The notes beneath the pieces were generated by a model. It saw only the letters and a list, made by a program, of their open reading frames with translations. It was not told where the DNA came from and did no database searches. A program made the translations under genes and the position numbers. A stretch of 64,000 nucleotides of DNA from Ichthyophis bannanicus (taxonomy: Eukaryota > Chordata > Amphibia > Gymnophiona > Ichthyophiidae): assembly GCA_033557465.1 (NCBI GenBank), contig CM066048.1, positions 18,638,305-18,702,304 on the forward strand. Direction: 5' to 3'. This document shows positions 10,452-22,500 of the stretch, piece by piece (the stretch's first letter is position 1; each line of letters begins with the position of its first letter).

Positions 10452-12572
10452 TACATAAGAGCATAACATAAGATATGCCATACTGGGTCAGACCAAGGTC
10501 CATCAAGCCCAGTATTCTGTTTCCAACAGTGGCTAATCTAGGCCATATGTACCTAGCAGTTTCCCCAAGGGACACAGGTTCCACAATGCTTGTATTGGTT
10601 CAAGCATTGATATCCTGGGTCCCTTCTTAATAATGGTTTATGGACCTTTCCTCCAGGAACTTGTCCAAACCTTTTTTAAACCCAGCTACAGCCTTTACTA
10701 CATCCTCTGGTAACAAATTCCAGAGTTTGATTACAAGTTGAGTGAAAAAATATTTTCTTTTATTAGTCTTAAATAGTTTACCCTGTAGCTTCATTGCATG
10801 TCCCCTAGTCTTTCTATATTCTGATAAGGTAAACAATCGATCTCCGTTTACCCGTTCCACTCCGTTCATTAATTTATAGACTATCATATCTCCCCTCAGC
10901 CATCTCTTTTCCAGGTTAAAGAGCCCTAACCTTTTTAGCCTTTCTTCATAGGAGTATCCTTCCATCCCCTTTACCATTTTGGTGGCTCTTCTCTGAACCT
11001 TTTCTAAAATCGCTTTATCCTTTTTAAGATACGGCGACCAGAATTGCACACAATATTCAAGGTGCGGTCTCACCATGGAACGATATAGAGGCATCATAAT
11101 ATCTTTTGTTTTATTTTCCATTCCTTTCCTTATCATACCTAGCATTCTATTTGCTCTCTTGGCCGCCGCTGCACACTGGGCCGAGGGTTTTAACATGGTA
11201 TCCACCATGACGCCTAAATCTTTTTCCTGGGTGGTGGTTCCTAATGTGGAACCTTGCATCGTGTAACCATAGTTTGGGTGGTTCTTCCCTAGCTGCATAA
11301 CCTTGCACTTGTCCACATTAAATTTCATCTGCCATATTGATGCCCAGTCTTCCAATTTATCAAGATCCTCTTGCAATTTTTCACAATCCTCTTGGGTTTT
11401 AACAACTTTAAATAGTTTTGTGTCATCTGCAAATTTGATAACCTCACTCGTTATTCCACTTTCCATGTCATTTATGAATATGTCAAAAAGCAGCGGACCT
11501 AGCACAGATCCCTGGGGTACACCACTATTCACCTTTCTCCATTGGGAAAATTGGCCATTTAGCCCTACCCTCTGCTTTCTATCTTTTAACCAGTTCCTGA
11601 TCCACAATAGTACACTGCCTCCTATCCCATGACTCTTTAGTTTTGCCAAAAGTCTCATGAGGGACCTCGTCAAAGGCTTTCTGAAAGTCCAGATACACAA
11701 TATCAACCGACTCACCTTTTGTCCACCTGATTATTCACTCCTTCAAAAAAACATAACAGATTAGTAAGACAAGATCTTCCTTGTCTAAAGCCATGTTGGC
11801 TGTCTCCCATTAGGTCATGACTATCTACATGCTGAGTAATTTTATTCTTTATGATGGTTTCTACCATTTTTCCTGGTACTGATGTCAGGCTCACCGGTCT
11901 GTAGTTTCCCGGATCACCCCTGGAACCCTTTTTAAAAATTGGTGTTACATTGGCGATCCTCCAATCTTCAGGTAATAGAAATGATTTTAATGATAGTTCA
12001 TAGATTACTAATAGCAGGTCTGCAATCTCGTATTTCAGTTCTTTCAACACCCTTGGATGTATACCATCCGGCCCAGGTGATTTGCTACTCTTCAGTTTAT
12101 CTAATAGTTGTAATACATCTTCCCGATGTATCGATATTTCCTTCAATTCTTCCGCACCTTTAAATACCACTTCAGTCATGGGTAACATCCCTACATCTTC
12201 CTCAGTAAAGACTGAAGCAAAGAATTCATTCAGTCTCTCCGCTATCGCCTTGTCGCCTCTTAGTACTCCTTTAACCCCTTTATCATCTAATGGACCAACT
12301 GACACACTCACAGTTTTTTTGCTACGAATGTACTTGAAAAGGTCTTTACTTCGCGTTTTTGCTTCTGCAGCAAGCTTCTTCTCAAATTCTCCCTTTGCCT
12401 GCCTTATCAATGCCTTACATTTGACTTGCCAGTGCTTGTGCTGTTTCCAGGTTTCGTCGTTTGGCTCTTTTTTTCCATTTCCTGAAAGATGCTTTTTTGG
12501 CAACAACAGCCTCTCACCTTTAAACCATGCTGGCAGTTTTTTGGACTTCCTTCCACTTTTCTTAAAGCGTGG
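10452..12572 (-). mobile_element. CR1 LINE copy B inserted in DIRS copy A Gag
   Basis: A minus-strand CR1 copy, 5'-truncated at 12572, with an intact 3' end at 10452 that carries the short ATAAGA-type terminal repeats. DIRS Gag reads up to both ends. The flanks carry a short imperfect duplication, AACCTGGGA at about 10433-10441 and GACCTGGAT at about 12576-12584. It closely resembles copy A but lacks the L2 insertion. Confidence 0.93.
10627..12570 (-). pseudogene. CR1 ORF2 remnant, copy B
   Basis: Two adjoining frames (10627-11715 and 11712-12570) give most of the replicase: EN-RT linker, then SKSPGPDGIHPRVLKEL, NYRPVSLTSVPGKMVE, QHGFRQGRSC, SGVPQGSVLGPLLF, catalytic FADDTKLF, and the complete C-terminal domain ending LDKFLEERSINHY. 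A single shift near 11715, inside LDFxKAFDKVP, breaks the RT. The endonuclease is absent owing to 5' truncation. Of the CR1 copies here this is the best preserved. Confidence 0.9.
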
Positions 12573-13560
12573 TCCAGGACCTGGATGAGGATCCCATTGT
12601 GGAAGAGATCTGCAGGACTTCGCAGTCCTTTCCGGGCCATGATAGACGAAGAGTGGGTCACTCCTGATGTGGGGCTTCGGGTGGGCAGGAGTACAGCACA
12701 GCTCTGTCCCCTCCCCCTGGAGTAGAAGGAGAAGCACCTCCTTAAGTTGGATGCCGTGGTGGCAGCGGTCACTCGAAAGACCACAATTCCGGTGGAAGGA
12801 GGTGTGACCCTTAAGGACACGCAGCTCCGGCGCATGGAGGCATTACTCAAGCAGGCCTTTGAAGTTTCAGTCCTGGGGCTCCAGGGCACCATTTGTGTTG
12901 CTTATGTGGCCCGTACCTGTCTCTGCTGGTTCCAAGTTCCTAACGAGGAGGAAAGAGCGCCTGAGCAGGTTGCGGATGCCCGTCTGGAATCCGGGACAGC
13001 TTACCTGCTGGACTTGCTGTATGATTTGCTGTAGGTGTCTGCCAAACGTATGGCCATGGTGGTGGTTGCTTGCCATCTGCTGTGGCTGCATAATTGGTCG
13101 GCAGATGTTCCCTCTGGGCAAGTTTGTTTGTTTATTTATTCAAACAGTTTTTCTATACCACCCCTTCCAATGATCCGGGGCGGTTTACATCAAACAAATA
13201 TCAGATACAGAGAACGTTGTAAACTGTAATACAATTGAACTATTTAAGTTGCTCTTTGGGGATGACTTGGAGAAATTGGTCAAGACCCTGGGAGAATCCA
13301 AAGTGCCCCTTTGAAAGAATATAAGCCTAAAGCCGAGTAGAGGCGGCCCAGTACTGGTCTGCGGTGGTTGTTTTCAGGGATACCGACCCTCTCGTGGGGG
13401 GATTTCCCAACTGATTGATTTGCTTCTTGCAGCGGGGCGCATCCTTTCAAAGGGAAGCCTGGGGTGGGTGGGGGTTCACTTCTGCCACCCCAGCTACTCC
13501 CAAGACCCCACAATGAAGGTGTGGGGGTGCAGCTGGTAGGCAGCTGCCTGTGGTGCTTTT
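12573..13560 (+). pseudogene. DIRS copy A Gag, C-terminal part
   Basis: The frames contain LDAVVAAVTRKTTIPVEGG, MEALLKQAFEVSVLGLQG, LESGTAYLLDLLYDLL and LLFGDDLEKLVKTLGES, matching copies B and C block by block. A LINE/SINE tail at 13119-13231 interrupts it between the SADVPSG and LLFGDDLEK parts. The end of Gag merges into the pol start as in copy B. Confidence 0.82.
13119..13231 (-). mobile_element. L2-type LINE or SINE 3' tail
   Basis: On the minus strand this ends with a stem-loop (CCGCCCC / GGGGTGG, about 13152-13187) and an AAATAAACAAA tail. It splits an otherwise continuous DIRS Gag frame, which proves it is an insertion. Confidence 0.75.
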
Positions 13561-13589
13561 TTTCCACCTAGGCCCAGATCACCACCAAC

Positions 13590-14500
13590 GCCTGGGTCTT
13601 GGAGGTGACTTGTGAGGGCTGTGCCCTCGGGTTCGCCCAACCGTTGCTTGATCCTTTCATTTCTCCCCCTGCGGATGGGTCCAGAAAGCAGATGCAGAAG
13701 AGGAAACACTCGAGTGCTTGTTACAACTCGAAGCAGTAGTGCCGGTCCCGCTACTCCATCTACTTCATGGTGCCAAAAGAAGGAGGGGTCCTGGCAGCCC
13801 ATTCTGGACCTCAAGGGAGTCAGCAAGTTCCTAAAAGTGCTGCGCTTTCACATGGAAACACTCTGGTTCATAATTTTGGCCGTGCACCAAAACAAATTTC
13901 TTACCTCCTTGGACCTCACAGAAGCGTATCTGCACATCCCGATATGCCCGGAGCAACAGTGTTTTCTTTGCTTTGTGGTGCCAAGAGGGCACTTCCAATT
14001 TCAAGCATTGCCTTTCGGGCTGGCCATGGTGCCCTAGGTCTTCACCAAAGTCCTGGTGGTCACAGCGGCCCATCTACGCAAGGAAGACATACTAGTCCAC
14101 TCCTACCTGGACGACTGGTTGATCTGTGGGAAGATTCTCGAGGAGAGCGAGCGCTCAACGACGAAGGTGGTTCACTGCCTGCAGGACCTTGGGTGGGTAG
14201 TGAACTTTCACAAGAGCTGGCTACAGCTCTCTGTCACTAGAATATCTCTGAGCCCACTTCAACACATGTCGGGGCATGGTTTATCAACCAGAAGGTTGTG
14301 TAGGAAAGTTTTAGGCTCAGGTACAGGGGATTTCCTGGATGCTGCATCCAAGGGCCTGGGACTATCTCCATGTGCTCAACTCAATAGTGGCCTCCCTGGA
14401 ACTAGTCCTGTGGGCCTGCCTTCACATGCGGGCAAGTGCAGACACATCTCTTGGCCCACTGGTCACCATTGGAGTAGTCCATGGAAGTGTCTTTTTCTGC
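13590..14500 (+). pseudogene. DIRS copy A reverse transcriptase
   Basis: Blocks spread over shifting frames: RYSIYFMVPKEGG, SLDLTEAYLHIPICPEQQ, GHFQFQALPFGLAM, SYLDDWLICGKILEES (catalytic YLDDW retained) and LGWVVNFHKSW. A stop follows FGLAMVP at about 14035, and at least three shifts occur. Confidence 0.85.
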
Positions 14501-14960
14501 CCAAGGCAGTCCAGACCAGCTTACATTGGTGGCTGGACCCAGCGAACCTGGGGGCGAGAGTGCCCCTGGAAGCCCCAATCTAGGTGGTAGTCATGATGAA
14601 TGCAAGCCTCTCTGTCGGGGGGGGGCCTGGCACTGTTTGATGCAGGTAGCACAGAGTCTGTGGTCAGCCAAGGAGCAGCTATGGTCCATCAACTGGCTAG
14701 AGACCTGAGCAGTGCATTTGGTGCTGGAGGCCTTTTTTCCGCTGGTACATCACCAAGCAGTGTGGGTCCTGTCAGACAATGCCACTGCTGTGGTGTACAT
14801 CAATAGTCAAGGGGGGGGGGGACACTCAGAGCTCCCAAGTGGTAGCAGAGGTGATTCTGCTCCTCCCAGTGGGATGAGCAAAATCTTACGGCCCTGTCTG
14901 GGGCACATGTGGGCGGAGTGACGAACATACAAGTGGATTACTTCAGTTGCTACACCGTGT
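14501..14960 (+). pseudogene. DIRS copy A RNase H
   Basis: Recognisable blocks are VVMMNASLS (catalytic Asp of MTDASL replaced by Asn), EQLWSINWLET, and WVLSDNATAVVYINSQGG with its Asp retained. A G-rich expansion (about 14811-14820) and frame changes disrupt it. Confidence 0.78.
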
Positions 14961-15290
14961 ACCTGGGGGAATGGTCCCTCTCGGAAACTGTGTTCCAGTC
15001 CCTAGTGGAGCGTTGGGGAGTGCCTGTGTAATGGACTTGATGGCATGGCTAGAAAATACCAAATCACCACAGTTCTTCCGTCGACGTCAGTCTCCTATGG
15101 CCAAGGGTCTCAATGCTCTCGTCCAGTTGTGGCCCCAGAGGGAGCTACTGTATTTCTTTTTTTTTTCACCCTGAGCCCTCATCGGCTGGGTGATCCAGCA
15201 CACAGAGGTGGGCCGGGTGCTGCTGATAGCATCGGACTGGTCTCAGCATCCTTGGTATGCAGATCTGGTGTGGCTTCTGGTAGATGAGTC
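14961..15290 (+). pseudogene. DIRS copy A methyltransferase-like segment
   Basis: It matches copy B between RNase H and recombinase: MARKYQITTVLPST-type sequence, ALVQLWPQRELLYFF and VLLIASDWSQHPWYADLVWLL across frames. DIRS elements commonly carry a DAM-like methyltransferase domain here; in this copy the FPPW-type motif is damaged by a T run near 15157-15168. Confidence 0.6.
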
Positions 15291-16235
15291 ATTTTGGCTG
15301 CCACAAGGGTGCGGCTGAGACGCCACGATTATTCAGAACTGGTAATATCGACCTTGCTGCAAACACGACAGTGCTCTACCTCCCTGGCATATGTCAGGGT
15401 TTGGAGACTTTTTGAGGCCTGGTGTGCGGACTGGGACATCCGTCACTTTGGGGTGCCCGTGTCTGCGATTTTGGGGTTTCTCCAGTCCTGTTTGGACAAG
15501 GGTATCGTGCTGGCTTGTTGTTGGGGCGTGTGCAGGGCATGTCCCTGGCAGCCCATTCTGATGTGGTTGGTTTTTGCATGGGGTTATACATCTTTGTTCT
15601 CCGAACAGGCCACTGATTCCAGTTTGGGACCTTAACTTGGTCTTGAATGTTCTTGGGTGTCCGCCCTTCGAGCTGCTTCAGGCAGCATTCCTCAAGGATT
15701 TGACCCTGAAGGCAGTCTTCCTGGTGGCCATTTGTTCCGCCTGCCATATCTTGGTGCTGCAGGTGTTGTCTTGCAAGGAGCCCTTTCTGTTTTTTTTTTT
15801 TCTAAGGAGAAGGTGGTCCTGAGAACAGTCCCTTCTTTCTTGCCTAAGATGGTTTCAGACTTCCACCTTAATCAGGCAGTCACTCTGCCCTCCTTTGCAG
15901 GGCATCAGGGCTCCCCAGAAGCTGTGTTATCTGGCAGTGACTCAGGCATTTTGGCACTCAGAGAGGATATTTGTCCTCTTTGGTAATCCACGAAAAGGTG
16001 AGGCAGCCTCCAAGGCTTCTCCCATTGGATTTGTGAGACTATTGAATCGGCCTACTTGTTAAAGGGCTGACAGGTGCCACTGGGCCTGTGGGCCTAGTCC
16101 TGGGTGGAGCTGAGGAAGGTGCCTCCCCTCGACATCTATCGGGCAGCTACTTGGTCCTCTCTGGTTTGCGGCATTATCGCTTGGATCTTGATGTGCATTT
16201 TGGAGCTGTGAGCAGGGGCTTCAGTTCCTTCCCAA
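15291..16235 (+). pseudogene. DIRS copy A tyrosine recombinase
   Basis: The recombinase would join circular DNA into the genome. N-terminal part: LVISTLLQTRQCSTSLAYVR and VWRLFEAWCADW. Catalytic part: LKAVFLVAICSACHILVLQV, where copies B and C have ICSARRISELQ and ICSAIRVSELQ, so the first catalytic Arg is lost. The HxxR and Tyr blocks are hardly readable. The copy is clearly dead. Confidence 0.82.
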
Positions 16236-16264
16236 TGTTAGTACTGCTTTGCTATTTCCCACTC

Positions 16265-16355
16265 GTCTGGACTTGGCTGGAGGGATGTCCTGGAAAGTGA
16301 AATTAGACATTACTTGCTAATTGTCTTTCTTGTAGAATCTCCTGTCCAGTCCAGG
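16265..16355 (+). repeat. DIRS copy A internal complementary region
   Basis: Its right half (about 16295-16355) is the reverse complement of the right terminus at about 16805-16863, with differences. Its left half (GTCTGGACTT...) resembles the complement of the left terminus near 9298-9320. The arrangement is diagnostic of DIRS elements. Confidence 0.82.
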
Positions 16356-16709
16356 ACCCTCCCTTGTATTCTGCTTTTGTGCGGGTTTCCGGCGTGCTTT
16401 TCCCCATGAAGATGTGTGTTTTTTTGGGTGTGTGCATGATGGACTCCCGGTCTCAGGAGTGTGTGTGTAGGTGTAAAAAAAAGAAAAAGGTACAGAGGAA
16501 ATAGAGTTCCTTTCTGAGTACCTTGAGCTTCTTTAGGGGACGTATTGAGAGACACTTGATGGCTAGTGTATCTCTCTTGCAATGGTGGTTCCTGTTTGTT
16601 TGCAGGGGCAAGTGGTGCAAGGCTCCTACAGGCTGGGGTGATTCTGTTTGTGGGACCTGTGTGTGTTGGGGTTGGAGCCCTAGTCTGGTGTTCTGCTTGG
16701 TGAGTGTCT

Positions 16710-16863
16710 ATACTGGCTCAGTCAGTCGGCACAGGCTATTTATACTGCACTGATAAAGTGTTCCTCAGGCTCCATCTGCTGGTTGATGTGCATAACCCAC
16801 TTATCTGGACTGGACTGGACTACAGGAAAGAAAATCGGCAGGTAAGGTCTAATTTCACCTTCC
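16710..16863 (+). repeat. DIRS copy A right inverted terminal repeat
   Basis: 16710-16818 pairs with the left repeat at 9306-9409; the outermost part to about 16863 pairs with the internal complementary region. The element ends near TTTCACCTTCCC. Confidence 0.85.
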
Positions 16864-16892
16864 CTTGGATTGCAATAATTGTCCCTGACAGA

Positions 16893-17172
16893 GGCATATC
16901 ATTTATTTATTTTATTTAACATTTCTTATATATCGCCTTTCATGATATCAAGGCGGTTTACATTGAACAGGGCATTATAATTTGGGGATAACCCTCCATT
17001 GCCCATGTTCCCTGAAAAATAGTTAAGTGGCTTGCCCAAGACCACAAGGAGCACCTGTGGGACTAGAAACCCCAGTCCTTCCGGCCCAAGGTTGCTGTCC
17101 TCTAGTGGGATTTGAACCCCTGACGTTTCGGCCTGAGGTAACTTGCCCCAACCACTAGGCCACTCCTCCTCC
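16893..17172 (-). mobile_element. tRNA-headed SINE, full length
   Basis: On the minus strand it starts near 17172 with a tRNA-like head (A box TGGCCTAGTGGTT, B box complement at 17107-17118). It continues through a CORE-like CTTGGGCAAGCCACTTAAC and ends in a stem-loop (about 16932-16958) and an AAATAAAT tail. Two further copies of the same family are at 42694-42982 and 43391-43690. Confidence 0.88.
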
Positions 17173-17173
17173 A

Positions 17174-17255
17174 TCATGCTGAAACACTGCTTTGTTGGAC
17201 TGAAAATCAATTCTGTGGCAAGCAATTTACTCTGGCAATTTCCTTAGCCCTTCCC
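17174..17255 (+). mobile_element. Penelope-like element tail (tentative), inverted partner of 9078-9175
   Basis: The text ATCATGCTGAAACAC, then GGACTGAAAATCAA and CTGGCAATTTCCTTAGCCC repeats the end of the 9078-9175 segment in opposite orientation, with many differences. The two tails bracket DIRS copy A and a SINE. Confidence 0.4.
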
Positions 17256-17973
<718 letters not shown>

Positions 17974-18094
17974 TGAGCTATTGCAAAATTGTGTAATGAA
18001 TTTATTTTGTGACTGGCTTCTTAAATCTGGCCCATAAAGTCCCAGTGCAGAGTCATGGGAGCTGTTCCTATTGATTTCTTCTCTTTTTACGAGT

Positions 18095-18914
18095 CTATGC
18101 CAATGGGCTCGATGGCATGCATCCCAGGGTGCTGAAAAAACTGAAATATGACATTTTAGACCTACTTTAAGTAGTCTATCATTAAAGTCATCATGTGTAG
18201 TACCAATGTAACGCCAATTTTTAAAAAGGGTCCAGGGGTGATTAGGGAAGCTACAGACAAGTGAGCATGACGTCAGTACTGAGTAAAATGGTAGAAAACG
18301 TGTTAAAAAAACAAAATAACTGAATATGTAGATAGTCATGGTTTAATGGCCAAAAGCCAACATGGATTTAACCAAGAAAAGGCTTGTCTTACTAATCTAT
18401 TATATTTTTTTGAAGGTGTGAATAAACAGATAGACAAAGGTGAGCCAGTTGATATGGTGTACCTTGATTTTCAGGCGGACTTTGACAAGATCCCTCATAA
18501 GAGACTCGGGGAAATTTAAAAAGTCATGGGATAGGAGGCAGTATACTATTGTAGATTGGGAACTGGTTAAAATATAGAAAACAAAGAGCAGGGCTAAATG
18601 GTCAATTTTACAGTGGAGAAAGGTGAATAGTGGAGTACCCAAGAGAACTGTGCTGGGCCTGCTGCTTTTTAACATATTCATAAGTGACCTGGAAATGGGA
18701 ATAACAAGTGAGGTTATTTGCAGATGATACAAAATTATTCAAAGTTATTAAAACACAAGAAGATTGTGAAAAATTGCAAAAGGACCTTAAATAATTGGGA
18801 GACTGGACATCCAAATGGCAGATGAAATTTAACGTGGACAAGTGCAAAGTTCTGCACTTATGAAAGAAAAGCTCAAACTACAGTTACACAATGCAGGGTT
18901 CCACATTAGTAACT
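18095..18914 (+). mobile_element. CR1 LINE copy C, first part
   Basis: A plus-strand old CR1 RT with many stops and shifts: LDGMHPRVLKKLKYD, NGQKPTWI-type SQHGF block, LDFQADFDKIPHK, SGVPKRTVLGLLLFNIFIS, LFADDTKLFKVIKTQED across frames, and NKWQMKFNVDKCKV-like text. It is cut at 18914 by an RTE element and resumes at 20414. It is the outermost layer of the nest. Confidence 0.85.
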
Positions 18915-20413
18915 GTTGTTTTTGTTAAGTGCTGTCAAGTCGGTGTCGACTCATGGCGGCCCTCTGGATAGTTGTCCTAAATTGTGTTTGATCTTCAGTC
19001 AAGTGGCTCATTGTTGACAGACTGGCACCCATAGCTGCTGTTATTTTATTGATCCATCTCATTGCTGGCCTTCCTCTTTTGCATTGACCTTCTACCTTGC
19101 CAAGCATGTCGTCCTTCTCTAATGATCTCTCTCTTCTCATGATGTATCCAAAGTATGAAAGTCAAAGTCGTGTCATCTGAGCTTCTAAAGAAAGCTTTGG
19201 TTTGATTTCCTCTAGTACTGACTGGTTTGTTCTTTGGGCAGTCCAAGGTATACACAGTATTCGTCACCAGCACCATAATTCAAAGGCATCAGTTTTCTTC
19301 CTTCTATCTTTTTCACTGTCCAACTTTCATATCCATATGATGTTATTGAAAATACCATGGCTTGAACAAATCAAATCTTTGTATGGAGAGAGACATCTCC
19401 GCTCTTGAGAATCTTCTCTAGATCCTTCATAGCCATTCTGCCAAGAGCAATGCGTTGTCTGATTTCTTGACTGCTTGTCGTTTCTTTATTGGTAGTTGAT
19501 CCAAGTAGATTAAAGTTGTCAACTATTTTAATTTCTTCTCCATCAGTGATGAACTTATTGATTTTTGTCAGTTGTCAGGATCTTTGTCTTCTTAACATTA
19601 AGGTGCAGACCCATTTTAAGACTATATTCCTTGATCTTGAAAAGCAAATGTTTCAAATCGTCTTCACTTTCAGCCAGTAATGTGTTATCAGCATAGCGAA
19701 GGTTGTTGAGTCTTCTACCAATCTTCACACCTCTGTTGTATTCATACAGTCCTGCTTCTCTGATGATTTGTTCTGCATATAAATTAGAGATAGGGAGAAA
19801 GTATGCAGCCTTGTCATATACCTTTTGCTGATTTTAAGCCCTTCTGTTTCTCCTAGTTCTGTTCGAACTGTTGCTGCTTAATCAGTGTAAAGTTCGTGCA
19901 ATAGAATGATCAGGTGTTCTGGTCTACCCATGCTTCTTAATGTGGCCCAGAGTTTCTCATGGTTTACACAGTCAAAAGCCTTGCTATAGTCAATAAAACA
20001 CATATAGGTATCCTTTTGGTATTCTTTTGCCTTTTCAAGGATCCATCTCATATCTGCGATTAATGTCTCTCGTTTCTTTCCCTTTCCTGAACCCTGCTTA
20101 CACTTCAGGCGGTTCTCGTTCCAGGTATGGTTGTAGTCTCTACTGAATGATCTTGACTAGAATCTTGCTGGCATGTGGGATCAGAGTGATTGTGCGATAA
20201 TTTCCACAGTCAGTAGGGTCACCTTTCTTCAGTATTAGTATAAACACAGATCTTTTCCAGTCAGTTGGCCATGAATTTGTCTTCCAAATTTCCTGGCAGA
20301 GCCCTGTAAGTATGGTAATGGCTTCATCTGATTGCTGTAATAACTCAATGGGAATGCCATCAATGCCCGGTGCTTTGTTCTTTGATAAGGTTTTCAATGC
20401 TGTTTCGACTTCT
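18915..20413 (-). mobile_element. RTE-clade LINE inserted in CR1 copy C
   Basis: A minus-strand 5'-truncated RTE (BovB-like) element. It is flanked by near-identical 9-base duplications, TTAGTAACT at 18906-18914 and TTAGGAACT at 20414-20422, within continuous CR1 text. The 3' end on the minus strand carries GAGTCGACACCGACTTGACA and a GTT-type tail, a hallmark of this clade. Confidence 0.88.
18925..20413 (-). pseudogene. RTE ORF2 remnant
   Basis: Minus-strand blocks: TALKTLSKNKAPGIDGIPIE, WPTDWKRSVFILILKKGD, NYRTITLIPHASKILVKIIQ (RT start), FIDYSKAFDCVNHEK-type sequence with shifts, a decayed ADNTLL region, and a C-terminus LEKDDMLGKVEGQCKRGRP and RHRLDST. The C-terminus is typical of RTE/BovB proteins. 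Numerous stops are present. Confidence 0.83.
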
Positions 20414-20558
20414 TTAGGAACTACTACCCAGGAAAAGGATCTGGGCATCATCGTGGATAATATGTAGAAATCCTCTGCCCAGTGTGCAGCCGCGGCCAAG
20501 AGAGCTAATAGAGTGCTAGGAATCATAAGGAAAGAATGGAGAAAAAACAAATGATATT
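20414..20558 (+). mobile_element. CR1 LINE copy C, second part
   Basis: The reading GTTTQEKDLGIIVDNM and SAQCAAAAKRANRVLGIIRK continues the 18095-18914 segment. It is cut at the left end of DIRS copy B. Confidence 0.9.
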
Positions 20559-20690
20559 TTCCTTATTGTTCCTACAGTTCAGTCCTCCACCTCTGGGTTG
20601 TGCACCTCCTCCTGCAGCCTGGAGACTGGACCTGTCAAATTCCTGACATCACTGGATGTAGTCTGGTGCACACTCCCACCTTCTCCAGTG
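20559..20690 (+). repeat. DIRS copy B left inverted terminal repeat
   Basis: 20572-20690 is the reverse complement of about 31322-31430, with an extra stretch (GACTGGA region) in the left copy. The outer 35 bases also reappear as complement at 30961-30995 with one difference. Confidence 0.92.
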
Positions 20691-20825
20691 TGTCCAGTCT
20701 CCATGCAGCAGAAGGACGTAGTGAGCCTAGGTGCTGGGCTCACTTGAGGAGCATTAGAGTAGTTAGTTGAGGGCTTGTTGTCCAAATTTTTTCATTTCCT
20801 TTCAATTTGCATTTGATTTAATTTT

Positions 20826-22487
20826 TTTTTTATTTTAATTTTCATTTAATTTTCAAATACATTCAGCCAACAAACTTGAATGATGGAAAAATGGTAACAG
20901 GAAAACAAGAAATGTTGAATAATCCCATAAAAGGGATAACAAACAAAATAATTACATTAATATACCAAAATTAGTCCACAATTAAATGGTTGAGAGAGAG
21001 GCCACAGGAAAACATATATCAAACATAGGAAATAAGAAAAAAAATCTGGCGGTGTAAGACTTATGCGTCAGCCGTACGAGATGATATATCCCCTACTGAT
21101 CCCTCCCTAGCCATCAAGAATTCCAGGAATTGACGGGGTTCAAAAAAACATATATAGCGCGGTATATAAAAGATGTTAAATTATATATTTATTTATTTAT
21201 TTTATTTATCTTTATATGTGACACAACATCTAGAAGGGAATTTCAACAAAAATGTCCCACCAAGGGCAAGAACTCTGGACTTAAATCCCAGAAATTCTTT
21301 CCTCCTCAGCTGGGTACCTCTTGCCAAATCAGGAAAAATACATACATATGAACCCAGAAACTGCTCACTGAAATTCCAAAAATACAAACGAAGAATCAAC
21401 ACTTTATCTGTCTCAAGAGCCAATGTAATAAGGAGGGTAGTACGGGCAGTGACACCTCCAGAGAGCTTTCCAGAAACCCCGTAAGATCCCCAGGAGCCCC
21501 CTGTTGAGCATTATTACCTCCCTGAGAACCCCCACCCATGGATAGATACTGAACTCTAGTCAATGGAGGTAGATCATCTCTGGAGATTTTTAAAACCTCC
21601 ATAAAATATCTACGGACCATCTCCTGAGGGGAAAGCACGGGAGACCTAGGAAAATTTAACCAGTCTTAAATTGTTCTTCCGGACTTGGTTTTCCAGATAC
21701 ACCAACCTCCTGGTAGTCACATTCCGATCTTTCACATGGGCGAGGTTTAGCTCACGAAGCTGCTCAAGGTCACTACTTAGCTTTTCCATTTTCCCCTCCT
21801 GTTATTTTTGAGCCTTCGAGACTACTAATAAATCATGCTTTAAAGTCTTAAATTCAATATTCATACAGGAAACAACAGTTTGTAAGGAGGCATTCATTGC
21901 TGAGATAGCATCCCATAGCACATCAAGTGTAACTTTCTCAGGTCTCACCAAAACGCCGGCACCAGCATTAATTGTCAGGGCCAAATTCTCCTGGGTAGGA
22001 CCAGCAATCCTCCTCCACTCTGCTTCGGATCTTCCCCCGACTTCCAGGGACCCATTCGGAGCAAGTTCATCAGCTGCAGGTCCCTCCTCAGCACCTAGCT
22101 TCGACATGCTAGTCTTCACGCCAACTGGCGCTTCACCGCAACTGGCAAAATCGCTTCCGGGGCATGGCGGGGGGGGGGGCCCGTTGCTCCGGGGACAAGA
22201 AAACCCCAGACGTGCTCAGGTCCATAGATCCCTTCGGGCCTGCCGAAGACGCTGCTCGATCTCCCGAAGCGGAGAACCCACACATCTGGAGAGTTTTTTG
22301 CACCGCATTAGAAGAACAAGCATCCCCGGAGGGCAGGTAAGCCTGCTTCCGTTTCCTCCTGCCCATGTCGGCTTCTGGGGGAAACGCCAACAGATCGGAT
22401 CCAAAACTCCTCAGGAATCAGACCTCCGACCGGGAGATAAACGCCGCCGCCATCTTGCCTCTCTGTCCCAAGCACCCAAGTCGAGAC
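20826..22487 (-). mobile_element. ORF1-only L1 element inserted in DIRS copy B
   Basis: A minus-strand L1-derived element with a 13-base target duplication TTGATTTAATTTT (20813-20825 and 22488-22500) and an A-rich 3' end at 20826-20845. It contains a GC-rich 5' UTR (about 22120-22487), ORF1, and then directly a short 3' region; no endonuclease or RT is present. A small L2-type tail-like patch (about 21155-21215) lies inside. Confidence 0.85.
21196..22119 (-). pseudogene. L1 ORF1 (RNA-binding protein), damaged
   Basis: From the Met at 22119: an acidic/Gly-rich N-terminus, a coiled-coil-like LWDAISAMNASLQTVVS segment, then after a shift VYLENQVRKNNLR-like RRM text, LSPQEMVRRYFMEVLKI and LPPLTRVQYLSMGGG, and after another shift the C-terminal domain LILRLYF, VCIFPDLARGTQLRRKEFL. 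The order coiled coil, RRM, C-terminal domain is that of L1 ORF1p, a trimeric RNA-binding chaperone. Confidence 0.85.
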
Positions 22488-22500
22488 TTGATTTAATTTT

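Larger units (their letters stand above)
9298..16863 (+). mobile_element. DIRS retrotransposon copy A (interrupted)
   Basis: Order on the plus strand is left inverted terminal repeat, Gag, RT, RNase H, methyltransferase-like segment, tyrosine recombinase, internal complementary region, right inverted terminal repeat. A CR1 copy (10452-12572) splits Gag, and a small LINE/SINE tail (13119-13231) splits it again. DIRS elements integrate through a tyrosine recombinase and circular DNA, without target-site duplication. Numerous frameshifts and stops make it defective. Confidence 0.9.

Noticed and set aside
9298..16863. Endogenous retrovirus
   Set aside because: Gag and RT are present, but protease, envelope, long terminal repeats and a DDE integrase are missing; a tyrosine recombinase and inverted termini show it is DIRS.
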